From positions 75,547 through 139,546 of the forward strand of contig CBFIEF010000003.1 of assembly GCA_965661545.1 (NCBI GenBank): a stretch of 64,000 bases of DNA, in the 5' to 3' direction. Below the pieces are notes generated by a model. It saw only the letters and a program-made list of their open reading frames with translations. It was not told the origin of the DNA and searched no databases. The translations under genes were made by a program, and so were the position numbers. Source of the stretch: UBA7985 sp965661545 (GTDB taxonomy: Bacteria; Pseudomonadota; Alphaproteobacteria; UBA7985). Within the stretch, counting starts at the first letter, position 1. The number at the start of each line of letters is the position of its first letter. Shown piece by piece: positions 8,869-18,206 of the stretch.

Positions 8869-11601
8869 CTAGTCTACCTCAGACGGATGCAGGTCGCGCA
8901 ACGAATAGAGCGCATCCAAGGCTTCCTTGGGCGTCATGTCGTCAGGATCCAAATCTGCCACCGCCGATACGACTTCGGCCCAACCCTCTGGCAGCGCTTG
9001 AGTTGGTGCCGAGGAAGCTGGCGGAGGCGGCGTCATGGCAGCAAACAGAGGTAGATCCAGACCCAAAGCCTGCGCGCGTGTTCCCTTGACGTCGGTTTCT
9101 TCCAAGGCCTGCAAAACGGCAAAGGCCCGCTCGACCACACTACCGGGTAGTCCGGCAAGCTTGGCGACTTGAATGCCATAGGATCGGTCAGACGCGCCGT
9201 TGACCACCTGGTGCAAGAAAACGATGCTGTCTTCCCACTCTTTAATCGCCATGCGGTGACAGCTGACAGCATCGATCTGATCGGCCAGCGTTGTCAGCTC
9301 GTGATAGTGCGTGGCAAACAAGCAGCGGCACCCCAAGCGCGTGACCAGATGCTCGACCGTCGCCCAGGCAATCGACAACCCGTCAAAGGTCGACGTGCCG
9401 CGTCCAATTTCATCGAGGATGACAAAAGAGTGCTGTGTGCCTTGGTTGAGGATGGCGGCGGTTTCGATCATCTCGACCATGAAGGTTGACCGCCCGCGCG
9501 CCAAATCATCCGACGCCCCAACCCGGCAAAACAGCCGGTCCACGGCGCTAAGCTCCAGCGATTGTGCGGGCACAAAGGAGCCCATCTGCGCCAACACCAC
9601 CAGCAGCGCGTTCTGGCGCAAGAATGTTGACTTACCCGCCATGTTTGGCCCCGTTAGCAGCCACAGCCGATCAGCGTCCGTCAGCGCGCAGTCGTTGGCA
9701 ATGAACGCCTCGCCTTCCCCTGAACGCAAGGCGTTTTCGACCACCGGATGCCGTCCGCCCTCAACGCGCAGGGTCGCAGGCTCATCGACAAATCGGGGCC
9801 GCGTCCAACCGTGTTGAGCAGCCAATTCTGCCAGCGCCAGCAAACCGTCCAGCGTCGCCATCGCTGCGGTCAGCCGATCCAAATCGGCAGATTGGTGGAG
9901 AATATCCTCGACCATGCGTGCATAGAGCCCCAATTCCAGCCCCAGCGCTTTGTCCGCCGCCGACCGAATTTCGTCCTCAAGCTCGTTCAGCTCAACAGTG
10001 GTGAAACGCACGGCATTAGCCAGCGTTTGGCGATGGATGAAGCTGCTGTCCGGCCCCGAAGGCATCTTCTCGGCATTCATGGCCGAAACGTCGATGAAGT
10101 AGCCCAGCACGTTGTTGTGCTTGATCTTCAGCGTCGATACGCCAGTTTCTTGGGCGTACTTGGATTGGAGCCCGGCGATCAGGCTCTTGGCGTCATCCCG
10201 CAAAGCGCGCAGGCGATCAAGCTCAGGCTCGAAACCCCCGGCGATAAAACCCCCATCACGGGCGAAGCTGGGGGGTTCATCGACCAAGGCGGCATCCAAA
10301 TCGGGGAACAGCGCGTCAGGCTGGCCCAAGTCGGCCAAGCATTCATCAAGCAAGGGTGGCAACAGACGTTGGCTGAGGCTTTGGACCAGCCGATTTGCCA
10401 CTTGCTGCGTGCCGGTCAACCCCGTCAGAATCGCTTGGATGTCGCGCGGACCACCACGGCCCAGTGACAGCCGAGTCAGCGCACGCTCCATGTCCGGCAC
10501 CTGACGCAGGGAATGGCGCAAATCTCCGCGCAGGCCCGAATCAGCCACCAGCGCATCCACAGCAATCAAACGATCTTCGATCGGTCCGACTTGGGCAAAG
10601 GGCATAGCCAGCCATTCGCGCAACCGCCGCGACCCGCTGGAAGTGAGCGTGCGGTTAATCAACGAGAACAAGCTGCCTTTGGCCTGCCCATTCTGTGTGG
10701 CGAACAGTTCCAGATTGCGGCGGGAGGCCGGATCGATGTCCAACGCCCAGCCACTTTGAACCTGCTGCAACGGGCGCAAGCGGGGCATGGCTCCCTTTTG
10801 AGTCAGGAAAACATAATCCGCGACCGACCCCGCAGCAGCGATTTCCGCTCGGCTGAAGTCGCCAAACGCATCCAGATTGGCAACCCCAAATGCCTTGCAC
10901 AGCCGATCGTTGGCGTTGGTGCTGTCAAAGCGCACTTTGGGCAAAGGGGTTTGGGCGGCTTCGGTCGCCGTGAGTGCTTGCAGGAAGTCAGGTTCTTCAA
11001 AAGCTGTTTCGGGAAAGACGATTTCTGCGGGGGATATCACGTCCAGGGCTTGGGCGAGCGCGCCGGTGTCGCCCACCGATTGCACACAGAAATCGCCGGT
11101 GGACATGTCTAGCCAAGCCAGCGACAGCGATCCGGCGACCTTTGCAACTGCTGCAAGGTAGTTGTGCGAGCCCGATGGAAGCACGGCGTCTTCGGTCAGC
11201 GTGCCGGGCGTAACGATGCGCACGACTTCGCGCTGGACCACCGACTTTGACCCGCGTTTCTTGGCCTCTGCGGGGTCTTCGGTCTGCTCAGCAATGGCGA
11301 CTTTGAACCCAGCACGAATCAGTCTTGAGAGATAATTTTCTGCAGCATGATGCGGTACGCCCGCCATAGGGATGGGCTCGTTGCCGTGCGTGCCGCGCTT
11401 GGTCAGCACAATATCCAGCGCCGCTGCCGCCTTCTCCGCATCCTCGAAAAACAGCTCATAGAAATCGCCCATGCGGTAAAAAAGCAGGCTGTCCGGGTGC
11501 GCTTCTTTGATGTCCAGATATTGAACCATCATAGGAGAAGCCCCAGCCCTCCGTTCGTGGGTGGTTGACTCTCCTTCTACTTGGTCATTTGTTTTCCGCA
11601 T
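8869..11601 (-). CDS. mutS: DNA mismatch repair protein MutS
   Basis: The 910-residue protein binds mismatches and starts methyl-independent or methyl-directed repair. Its N-terminal mismatch-binding domain contains RMGDFYELFFEDA, with the Phe-x-Glu motif in DFYELF. The C-terminal ATPase has Walker A GPNMAGKST near residue 650 and Walker B VILDEIGRGTST. The ATG at 11601 is used here because alphaproteobacterial MutS usually carries a short leader before MMVQYLDIK; the paired ATGs at 11532/11529 are an alternative. It is divergent from maeB across a 54-base gap. Confidence 0.96.
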   Translation of the reverse strand: MRKTNDQVEGESTTHERRAGASPMMVQYLDIKEAHPDSLLFYRMGDFYELFFEDAEKAAAALDIVLTKRGTHGNEPIPMAGVPHHAAENYLSRLIRAGFKVAIAEQTEDPAEAKKRGSKSVVQREVVRIVTPGTLTEDAVLPSGSHNYLAAVAKVAGSLSLAWLDMSTGDFCVQSVGDTGALAQALDVISPAEIVFPETAFEEPDFLQALTATEAAQTPLPKVRFDSTNANDRLCKAFGVANLDAFGDFSRAEIAAAGSVADYVFLTQKGAMPRLRPLQQVQSGWALDIDPASRRNLELFATQNGQAKGSLFSLINRTLTSSGSRRLREWLAMPFAQVGPIEDRLIAVDALVADSGLRGDLRHSLRQVPDMERALTRLSLGRGGPRDIQAILTGLTGTQQVANRLVQSLSQRLLPPLLDECLADLGQPDALFPDLDAALVDEPPSFARDGGFIAGGFEPELDRLRALRDDAKSLIAGLQSKYAQETGVSTLKIKHNNVLGYFIDVSAMNAEKMPSGPDSSFIHRQTLANAVRFTTVELNELEDEIRSAADKALGLELGLYARMVEDILHQSADLDRLTAAMATLDGLLALAELAAQHGWTRPRFVDEPATLRVEGGRHPVVENALRSGEGEAFIANDCALTDADRLWLLTGPNMAGKSTFLRQNALLVVLAQMGSFVPAQSLELSAVDRLFCRVGASDDLARGRSTFMVEMIETAAILNQGTQHSFVILDEIGRGTSTFDGLSIAWATVEHLVTRLGCRCLFATHYHELTTLADQIDAVSCHRMAIKEWEDSIVFLHQVVNGASDRSYGIQVAKLAGLPGSVVERAFAVLQALEETDVKGTRAQALGLDLPLFAAMTPPPPASSAPTQALPEGWAEVVSAVADLDPDDMTPKEALDALYSLRDLHPSEVD

Positions 11602-11655
11602 TATCAGGTAGTACCGCTAACCAAGTTCCCATTGTTGGGTAAGAGGGGGTTTCAG

Positions 11656-13923
11656 ATGAGCCAGGACGTGAACCGCATTACGGAACGAGAAGCACTGTTG
11701 CTCCACTCCAGCGGAAGACCCGGCAAGCTCGAAGTTACTGCTACCAAGCCATTGGCCACACAGCGAGACCTTTCTCTGGCCTACTCGCCCGGCGTTGCCT
11801 ACCCCTGTTTGCGCATCGCCGAAAACGAAGACTTTGCCTACGACTATACCGCCAAGTCGAACACCGTCGCCGTAATTACCAACGGAACGGCTGTTTTGGG
11901 CTTGGGCAACCTCGGCGCGCTGGCTTCTAAACCCGTCATGGAAGGCAAGGCAGTGCTGTTTAAGCGCTTTGCTGACATTGATGGAATCGACCTCGAGCTG
12001 GCAACTGAAGATGTGGACCGCTTCTGCGATGCCGTGGAATTGATGGCCCCGACCTTTGGCGGCATCAACCTTGAAGACATTAAAGCCCCTGAAAGCTTTA
12101 TCATCGAAGAGCGGCTGCGCGAGCGTTGCGATATTCCAGTGATGCACGATGACCAGCATGGCACGGCGATTATCGCGGCGGCGGGTTTGGTGAACGCGCT
12201 GCGCGTCACAGGCCGGTCACTGACTGATATTCGCATGGTGGTGAACGGTGCAGGCGCGGCCGCGATTGCGACGCTGTCTCTGCTCAAGTCCATGGGCATG
12301 CCCAACGAAAACGCCGTTATGTGCGACAGCCGCGGTGTTATCTACCGGGGCCGGACCGATGGCATGAACCAGTGGAAGTCGATCCACGCCGTCGAAACGG
12401 ACCTGCGCACGCTCGATGAAGCCATGAAAGACGCGGACGTTTTCTTCGGCCTGTCGGTCAAAGATGCCATCAGCCAAGATATGGTGGCATCAATGGCGCC
12501 CAAGCCGATCATCTTTGCCATGGCCAACCCAGATCCCGAGATCAAGCCAGAGCTGGTGCACGAAGTGCGCGACGACGCGATCATGGCAACGGGCCGCTCG
12601 GACTATCCCAACCAAGTAAACAACGTGCTTGGTTTCCCTTACATCTTCCGAGGCGCGCTGGACGTGCGAGCGCGGGCCATCAACGACGAGATGAAAATCG
12701 CTGCTGTGAATGCGCTGGCGGAACTGGCGCGCGAAGACGTGCCAGACGAAGTCGGCGAAGCCTATGGCCGCAAGCTGAAATTCGGTCCTGAGTATCTAAT
12801 CCCAGCGCCCTTTGACCCGCGCCTGATTGTTGCCGTGCCACAAGCGGTTGCTAAGGCAGCGATGGAAACTGGCGTTGCCCGCCGTCCGATTATCGACATG
12901 GACGCCTATACCGAAGAGCTCAAAGGTCGGCTCGATCCCACCTACGATCGCCTGCAACGGGTCTATGACCGTGCACGTGGCAAGGGTCAGCGCGTGGTGT
13001 TTGCCGAGGGTGAAGATCCGCGTGCGATTCGTGCGGCTTTGGCCGTCAAAAACGGCGATTTAGGCCGACCGATCCTCGTGGGCCGTCAAGAAGACATCGA
13101 AGCGACCTTGAGCGATATGGGCATCGACCCCAAGACCCTCGAGATCCGCAATGCCGGACAGCGGCGCGAGGATAACCCTGAGCTGGTTGACATGGTCTAC
13201 GCCCGTCTAAACCGCAAAGGCTACCTGCGCCGCGATTGTCAGCGGCTGATTCACCAAGATCGTAACGTCTACGCGGCGTCTTTGGTGGCATCGGGGCAGG
13301 CTGATGCAATGGTCACCGGCCTGACGCGTGCCTTTGGGTCTTGCTTCGAGGACGTGCTGAAAGTCGTAGATCCGGCAGAAAACCAGCGCATCATGACCCA
13401 CGCCATGTTCATCCGGCGCGGTCAGACCGTATTCCTCGCCGATACATCCGTAGCCGAGAACCCCGATGGACGCGCGCTGGCCGATATCGCCATCCAAACC
13501 GCGAACACCGCTCGGTCGCTTGGCTTTGAGCCGCGTGTCGCGTTGCTGAGTTACTCCAACTTCGGCCAACCCGAGCGCCATGCCACCAAGGACGTGCGCG
13601 ATGCAGTGCTGGAACTGGAGCGTCGGCGCGTTGATTTTGAGTTTGATGGTGAGATGCAGGTGAACGTGGCGCTGGACTACGACCTGATCAAATCCACCTA
13701 CCCGTTTTGCCGCCTGACTGGGCCCGCGAACGTGCTGGTGATGCCAAGCTTGCACGCGGCGAACATCAGCCAAAAGTTGCTGACCGAGTTTGCTGACGGC
13801 ACGGTCATCGGTCCTGTGCTCCAAGGCCTTAATCACGCCGTCCAAATCACATCTATGAACGCTAAAGTTTCTGACGTGCTGAATGCAGCTGTGTTTGCAG
13901 CCATTGAGGGTGCCCGAAAATAA
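11656..13923 (+). CDS. maeB: NADP-dependent malic enzyme with C-terminal phosphotransacetylase-like domain
   Basis: The enzyme decarboxylates malate to pyruvate with NADP+. The 755-residue chain has a malic enzyme half (SLAYSPGVAYPC, DDQHGTA and NGAGAAAIA) followed from about residue 430 by a phosphate acetyltransferase-like domain (RVVFAEGEDPRA). That domain is thought to be regulatory, responding to acetyl-CoA, in this family. ATG 11656 is preceded by the purine-rich AAGAGGGGG at 11641-11649. An in-frame extension upstream to 11581 overlaps mutS and is not used. Confidence 0.95.
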   Translation: MSQDVNRITEREALLLHSSGRPGKLEVTATKPLATQRDLSLAYSPGVAYPCLRIAENEDFAYDYTAKSNTVAVITNGTAVLGLGNLGALASKPVMEGKAVLFKRFADIDGIDLELATEDVDRFCDAVELMAPTFGGINLEDIKAPESFIIEERLRERCDIPVMHDDQHGTAIIAAAGLVNALRVTGRSLTDIRMVVNGAGAAAIATLSLLKSMGMPNENAVMCDSRGVIYRGRTDGMNQWKSIHAVETDLRTLDEAMKDADVFFGLSVKDAISQDMVASMAPKPIIFAMANPDPEIKPELVHEVRDDAIMATGRSDYPNQVNNVLGFPYIFRGALDVRARAINDEMKIAAVNALAELAREDVPDEVGEAYGRKLKFGPEYLIPAPFDPRLIVAVPQAVAKAAMETGVARRPIIDMDAYTEELKGRLDPTYDRLQRVYDRARGKGQRVVFAEGEDPRAIRAALAVKNGDLGRPILVGRQEDIEATLSDMGIDPKTLEIRNAGQRREDNPELVDMVYARLNRKGYLRRDCQRLIHQDRNVYAASLVASGQADAMVTGLTRAFGSCFEDVLKVVDPAENQRIMTHAMFIRRGQTVFLADTSVAENPDGRALADIAIQTANTARSLGFEPRVALLSYSNFGQPERHATKDVRDAVLELERRRVDFEFDGEMQVNVALDYDLIKSTYPFCRLTGPANVLVMPSLHAANISQKLLTEFADGTVIGPVLQGLNHAVQITSMNAKVSDVLNAAVFAAIEGARK

Positions 13924-14062
13924 GGCGAATGGTTAAGATTCTCTTGATCTGCTGCGGATATATGCTTGGTTTTGGCGCGATTTACACGTAAAACGGCGCA
14001 TAAGTGCGGCGGGATTTCACCCAGCCGTTCTGCTGGTTTGAGTTTGGGAGGTCGCTTGGCCC

Positions 14063-14728
14063 ATGTTTTCCAAGACAAAAAAAGACGGTCCTGACGGCAC
14101 TGATGAGGGCACTGGCGCACCAGAGGCGCAAGCAGTCCCACGGCCTGCCGCGCCATCGGCGGCTGGACCGGCTGTCGCGCCCCGCGCGACGGTTCCGACC
14201 CCGTCAACCGCTGCTGCTGCACCCTCTGCAGCACCAACACCGCGCGCAGCGACTGTGGCTCCGGCACGCACCGCGGAGCGTCGTCCGGGCGCAGCGGATG
14301 GAAGCGCTATCGTGCAAAACCCTGCGCCGCGCCCAGCGCCGCAACAGCAAAGAGGTGTTCAGAACGCTATGCAGGAAGCAGGAAAGCTAATCGTTGGTCG
14401 CGAGATCAAAATGAAGGGCGAAATCACGTCCTGTGAACGTCTCGTGGTCGAAGGTTCTGTCGAAGCATCGCTGATGGACAGCCGCGCCCTCGAAGTCGCT
14501 TCGGGTGGCTACTTTACCGGTACAGCTGTGGTCGACTCCGCACAGATCGCCGGTCACTTCGAAGGCGATTTGACTGTGGAAGGCCTGCTGACGCTGGCAG
14601 CTACCGGTCGCATCATTGGCACCGTTCGTTTTGGCGAACTGGAAGTCGAACGCGGCGGCACCATGACCGGCGACGTTGCCATCGCTGGCACCCCCGCCCG
14701 CGCTCCCGCCTCTCGCAGCGGTGAGTAA
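14063..14728 (+). CDS. Bactofilin family cytoskeletal protein with long Ala/Pro-rich N-terminus
   Basis: The last half, about residues 112-205, is a bactofilin domain: a right-handed beta helix built of short repeats (LIVGREIKMKGEITSCERLV, then VEGSVEAS and similar). Bactofilins polymerise without nucleotide and organise cell shape or wall synthesis. The first 110 residues are a disordered linker very rich in Ala and Pro, longer than in many family members. The C-terminal tail is also Ala/Arg rich. GGGAGG at 14046-14051 precedes the ATG. It stands alone after maeB, before an IalB-like gene. Confidence 0.9.
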   Translation: MFSKTKKDGPDGTDEGTGAPEAQAVPRPAAPSAAGPAVAPRATVPTPSTAAAAPSAAPTPRAATVAPARTAERRPGAADGSAIVQNPAPRPAPQQQRGVQNAMQEAGKLIVGREIKMKGEITSCERLVVEGSVEASLMDSRALEVASGGYFTGTAVVDSAQIAGHFEGDLTVEGLLTLAATGRIIGTVRFGELEVERGGTMTGDVAIAGTPARAPASRSGE

Positions 14729-14864
14729 CGGCGCCCTATTTTGATCCAAGGGTCGGTAAATTCTGGGCTTTGGCCCTGTTTTTGACGCAAATTGACCCTA
14801 AAAATTGAACAACTGAAGAGTTCCACCCCGTTGGGACCAAAATGAAGATTTGGGAATTCAACGA

Positions 14865-15377
14865 ATGAAGACCATGCGTTTCTGGCTCGTGTCCATGATC
14901 GCGCTCCTGACTTTGAGCGCAAACGCTTCTGCTCAGGTTCCTGAAGACCTTGGCAAATTCACAGATTGGCGCGCGTTCCGCGTGGTCGAGTCCACAGGGC
15001 AGATTGTTTGCTTCATGGCGACCCAACCCCAATCGTCCAAGCCGGACAACCTGCGCCGCGGCCCTATCTGGCTGCTCATCGCGCATCGTCCTGGCGTGGA
15101 AAAGAACGTTGTTTCTTTCGAGGCGGGCTTCCCGTTCCAAGCCAACAACGAACCTATCGCTTCGATTGGTAACCAGCGCTTTGCTATGTTCACCAAAAAC
15201 GGCGAGACCGCTTGGGGCCACCCGAACGATGACGGCACGCTTGTTGGCGCGATGAAGCGCGGTCTGACGCTGGCAATCGACAGCCGCTCAGCACGCGGTA
15301 ACAACATCAACGACGTGTTCTCGCTGCGTGGCTTTACAAAAGCGTTCAATAAGATCACCGAAGCCTGTAACCTGTAA
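14865..15377 (+). CDS. Probable IalB-like (invasion-associated locus B) secreted protein
   Basis: The 170-residue product has a signal peptide of about 21 residues (MKTMRFWLVSM, then a hydrophobic core ending NASAQ). The mature part has the DWRAFRV opening, a Cys in GQIVCFM, and the ending SLRGFTKAFNKITEAC that recall the alphaproteobacterial IalB family of periplasmic or outer-membrane-associated proteins. IalB proteins were named from Bartonella but occur widely in free-living species, so no pathogenic role is implied. ATG 14865 is chosen since an in-frame TTG at 14850 precedes the signal peptide. It lies 82 bases before rlmN. Confidence 0.7.
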   Translation: MKTMRFWLVSMIALLTLSANASAQVPEDLGKFTDWRAFRVVESTGQIVCFMATQPQSSKPDNLRRGPIWLLIAHRPGVEKNVVSFEAGFPFQANNEPIASIGNQRFAMFTKNGETAWGHPNDDGTLVGAMKRGLTLAIDSRSARGNNINDVFSLRGFTKAFNKITEACNL

Positions 15378-15459
15378 TTCAGGCTTCGAGACGGCACCAG
15401 CGAGCGGCGCATGGCCGCTCGCAGTTGAGAATGGCCGTCGCCTGTGGCACTGGTGAGCC

Positions 15460-16656
15460 ATGAATCACCTTGCTCCCACGCCCGAAATGAGCGCGTCTCT
15501 CGCGCTGAACCCGGATCAGTTCGCCTCCGCTGACGGTCAGAAAATCAACCTGATCGGTATTCCGCGCGAACAACTTGCCCATATGCTCGAAGAGCGGGGG
15601 CACAAGAAATTCCGCACGAAACAACTTTGGCACTGGCTGTACTGGCAAGGCGTGACCGAGTTCGACGCCATGACCAACCTGTCCAAAGACTTCCGCCGTC
15701 AGTTGGCTGAGGAGTTTGTGGTTGAGCGTCCGACCGTCTCCGAAGCGCTGAATTCCGTCGATGGCACGGCTAAGTGGCTGCTCAAATTCCCAGACGGCAA
15801 TGAAGTCGAGACCGTCCACATCCCCGAAGCCGATCGCGGCACCTTGTGCGTTTCCAGCCAAGTTGGCTGCACGCTCACGTGTAAGTTCTGCCACACCGGC
15901 ACGCAGCGTCTGGTGCGCAATTTAACGACCTCGGAAGTGGTGGGTCAGTTGATGTTGGCCCGCGATGCTTTCGGCGAATGGCCCACACCGTCGGATCATT
16001 CGCGCATGATCACCAATGTGGTGATGATGGGCATGGGCGAGCCGCTCTATAACTATGACAACGTCGCCGCTGCGCTGCGCATTGTGATGGATGGCGAGGG
16101 TATTTCCCTGTCTAAGCGCCGCATTACGCTTTCGACCTCCGGCGTTGTTCCGGCCATGCGCAAGTGCGGCGAAGAGCTGAACGTCAATCTCGCCGTTTCC
16201 CTGCATGCCGTAGACAACGACACCCGCGACGGCATTATGCCGATCAACAAGAAGTATCCGCTCGAAGAGCTGCTCGACGCCTGCCGCACCTACCCCGGTG
16301 TCTCCAACGCGCGGCGGATTACGTTTGAGTATGTGATGCTCAAAGGCATAAACGACAGCGACACCGATGCGCGTCAGCTAGTACGGGCGCTCAAGGGCAT
16401 CCCATCGAAGGTCAACTTGATCCCCTTCAACCCGTGGCCCGGCTCAGATTACGAATGTTCGAGCGCCCGGCGGATTGCGTCGTTCCAAACGATTGTGCAG
16501 GACGCAGGATTGTCGGCGCCGGTTCGGACCACACGTGGAGAAGATATTTTGGCGGCTTGCGGTCAACTTAAGAGTGAAAGCCAAAAAATGCGTCGTTCGG
16601 AACGTGACGCATTGGCCGCGGCACACTTGGCCGCACAAGTGGCTGGGCAGGACTAA
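15460..16656 (+). CDS. rlmN: 23S rRNA (adenine(2503)-C(2))-methyltransferase RlmN
   Basis: RlmN is a radical SAM enzyme that methylates A2503 of 23S rRNA and A37 of some tRNAs. The 398-residue protein has the cluster-binding motif CTLTCKFC near residue 137 within SSQVGCTLTCKFCHTGT, the GMGEP motif, and the methyl-carrying Cys expected near the C-terminus (ILAACGQL near residue 365). A later ATG at 15487 is an alternative start. It is followed convergently by holA. Confidence 0.97.
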   Translation: MNHLAPTPEMSASLALNPDQFASADGQKINLIGIPREQLAHMLEERGHKKFRTKQLWHWLYWQGVTEFDAMTNLSKDFRRQLAEEFVVERPTVSEALNSVDGTAKWLLKFPDGNEVETVHIPEADRGTLCVSSQVGCTLTCKFCHTGTQRLVRNLTTSEVVGQLMLARDAFGEWPTPSDHSRMITNVVMMGMGEPLYNYDNVAAALRIVMDGEGISLSKRRITLSTSGVVPAMRKCGEELNVNLAVSLHAVDNDTRDGIMPINKKYPLEELLDACRTYPGVSNARRITFEYVMLKGINDSDTDARQLVRALKGIPSKVNLIPFNPWPGSDYECSSARRIASFQTIVQDAGLSAPVRTTRGEDILAACGQLKSESQKMRRSERDALAAAHLAAQVAGQD

Positions 16657-16673
16657 GCGACCCAAACAGACGC

Positions 16674-17702
16674 CTAAGACCGCCGCTTCAACGCTATCAC
16701 GTCGAACAAGCACTGCCGCGTGAGCGCAACAACCGGCGCGCCAGTCTGGCGGATGCGCACCAGCGTTTCGCGCACGCTGTCCAACGCTTTCAGCGAACGG
16801 TCCAAGGGCCAGTCGCGGGCTTGAGCGGCGAAAGTATCTTTTATCTTGAAAAACAGCGGGGGCCGCAGTGACCCAATGGCCGCGCCAATGGGTTGGCCTT
16901 CGCTGACGCCAACGCCTACGGTCATGAACCGTTTGAGATGCAGGCGCAACAGCGCCAAAATCGCGTTTGGATCGGTTCCAGCCCGCAATTGCCGGTCGAG
17001 CTCCATATCCACCGTCGCGCCGTCTCCGGCCGTAATCGCATAGAGCAAACGGTCCATACTCAACGCCGCAGCATCGGTGGCGCAGGCCTCAACATCGTCG
17101 AGCGTCACCTCTCCAGACCGGACATAAAGCGCAAGCTTTTCCAGCGCCGCCAAGGTCAGAGCCCGGTCGCCGCCGAGCTGACTGGCCAAAGCCTGACGGG
17201 CGTCATTCCCGATGGTCAAGCCATGCTCAGTTTCCAGCACTTGCCGGATCAGCAGCGGGATGGTTTTTGCATCATCGGTGTAGCAGGCCACCGAACCAAA
17301 ACCGTCGGTTTTCTCCGCCAGTCCTCGCAACTTGGACCGTGTCGGCAAGTCATCGGCGGTAATGAGGATAAACCCGGACAGCATCGTCGGATCACCGATC
17401 AAAGTGGTCAACGCGCCGACCAAATCAGCGTCTGGCCCGCTCGCCTCAACCAATCGTGGGCCACCCATCAGCGACAGCGACCGTGCCTCGTCGACCAGAC
17501 GCACTGGATCAGCTTCAATCTCTGAGGCGGTAAATTTGACGTGGTTCATTGGATCATAATCGTTGCCAAAAACAGCGTCCCTCACCATGCGCGCACGCTC
17601 CTGCACCAGGCCACGATCGGGTCCGTACAGCAGCGCAAACTGCGCAGAGCGGGGCGCGGTTTTACAGAAGCCATCAGCAGCGTTGGGCGAAATCTTGGTC
17701 AT
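16674..17702 (-). CDS. holA: DNA polymerase III subunit delta
   Basis: Delta is the clamp-opening subunit of the DnaX clamp loader. The 342-residue protein shows the family pattern FALLYGPDRGLVQERA near residue 22 and a C-terminal helical collar domain. Its ATG overlaps the lptE stop codon in ATGA. The order leuS-lptE-holA on one strand is the standard bacterial arrangement and supports the call, since HolA sequences are weakly conserved. Confidence 0.93.
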   Translation of the reverse strand: MTKISPNAADGFCKTAPRSAQFALLYGPDRGLVQERARMVRDAVFGNDYDPMNHVKFTASEIEADPVRLVDEARSLSLMGGPRLVEASGPDADLVGALTTLIGDPTMLSGFILITADDLPTRSKLRGLAEKTDGFGSVACYTDDAKTIPLLIRQVLETEHGLTIGNDARQALASQLGGDRALTLAALEKLALYVRSGEVTLDDVEACATDAAALSMDRLLYAITAGDGATVDMELDRQLRAGTDPNAILALLRLHLKRFMTVGVGVSEGQPIGAAIGSLRPPLFFKIKDTFAAQARDWPLDRSLKALDSVRETLVRIRQTGAPVVALTRQCLFDVIALKRRS

Positions 17703-18202
17703 AAGCGGTTCAAGGCTAGCGCAATTTGCACGGCGATGTCATCGGCAAGCTGAACCAGGGCCCGTTCCTTAGCCTGTTCCAACGTTGGCGCGCCGGCCCA
17801 ACCCAATTGCGCCAACCGAACGTCCGCTCGGCCTTGGGCTACGCCTTGCCAGACCATCAGGTTGTCGTGGGTGAGGGTTTTGGCGCGAATGATTACCGGG
17901 GTTTGCGCAACGATTTCCAGCCACGCGCAGTCCTGACCGCTGGCGGCACAATCGGCCTCGTCAAAGCGGATAACTTCCCGCGCCTCAACCGCCAAATTAA
18001 GTTCCAACACAAAAGCGGGAACCGTCGGCTGGTTAAAGCGATTGACCCGCTGGACCAAAGCCGTCCGCAAAATTTGCCCATCGCGGCCTTCGATGGCTGG
18101 GACAGCAATATCAAACTGGCCGGCAGTATCACGCAGCGCCGGTTGGAACCCGCACCCGGCGAGGCCCAGCAGCAGCAGCAGCGCGAAGGCGGCCCGGATC
18201 AT
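17699..18202 (-). CDS. lptE: LPS-assembly lipoprotein LptE
   Basis: LptE plugs the LptD barrel in the outer membrane and delivers LPS to the surface. The 167-residue precursor has a lipoprotein signal with LAGC, Cys17 being the lipidated residue, followed by GFQPALRD, a usual start of the mature protein. It lies four bases after leuS and overlaps holA by four bases. Confidence 0.9.
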   Translation of the reverse strand: MIRAAFALLLLLGLAGCGFQPALRDTAGQFDIAVPAIEGRDGQILRTALVQRVNRFNQPTVPAFVLELNLAVEAREVIRFDEADCAASGQDCAWLEIVAQTPVIIRAKTLTHDNLMVWQGVAQGRADVRLAQLGWAGAPTLEQAKERALVQLADDIAVQIALALNRL

Positions 18203-18206
18203 AGGG

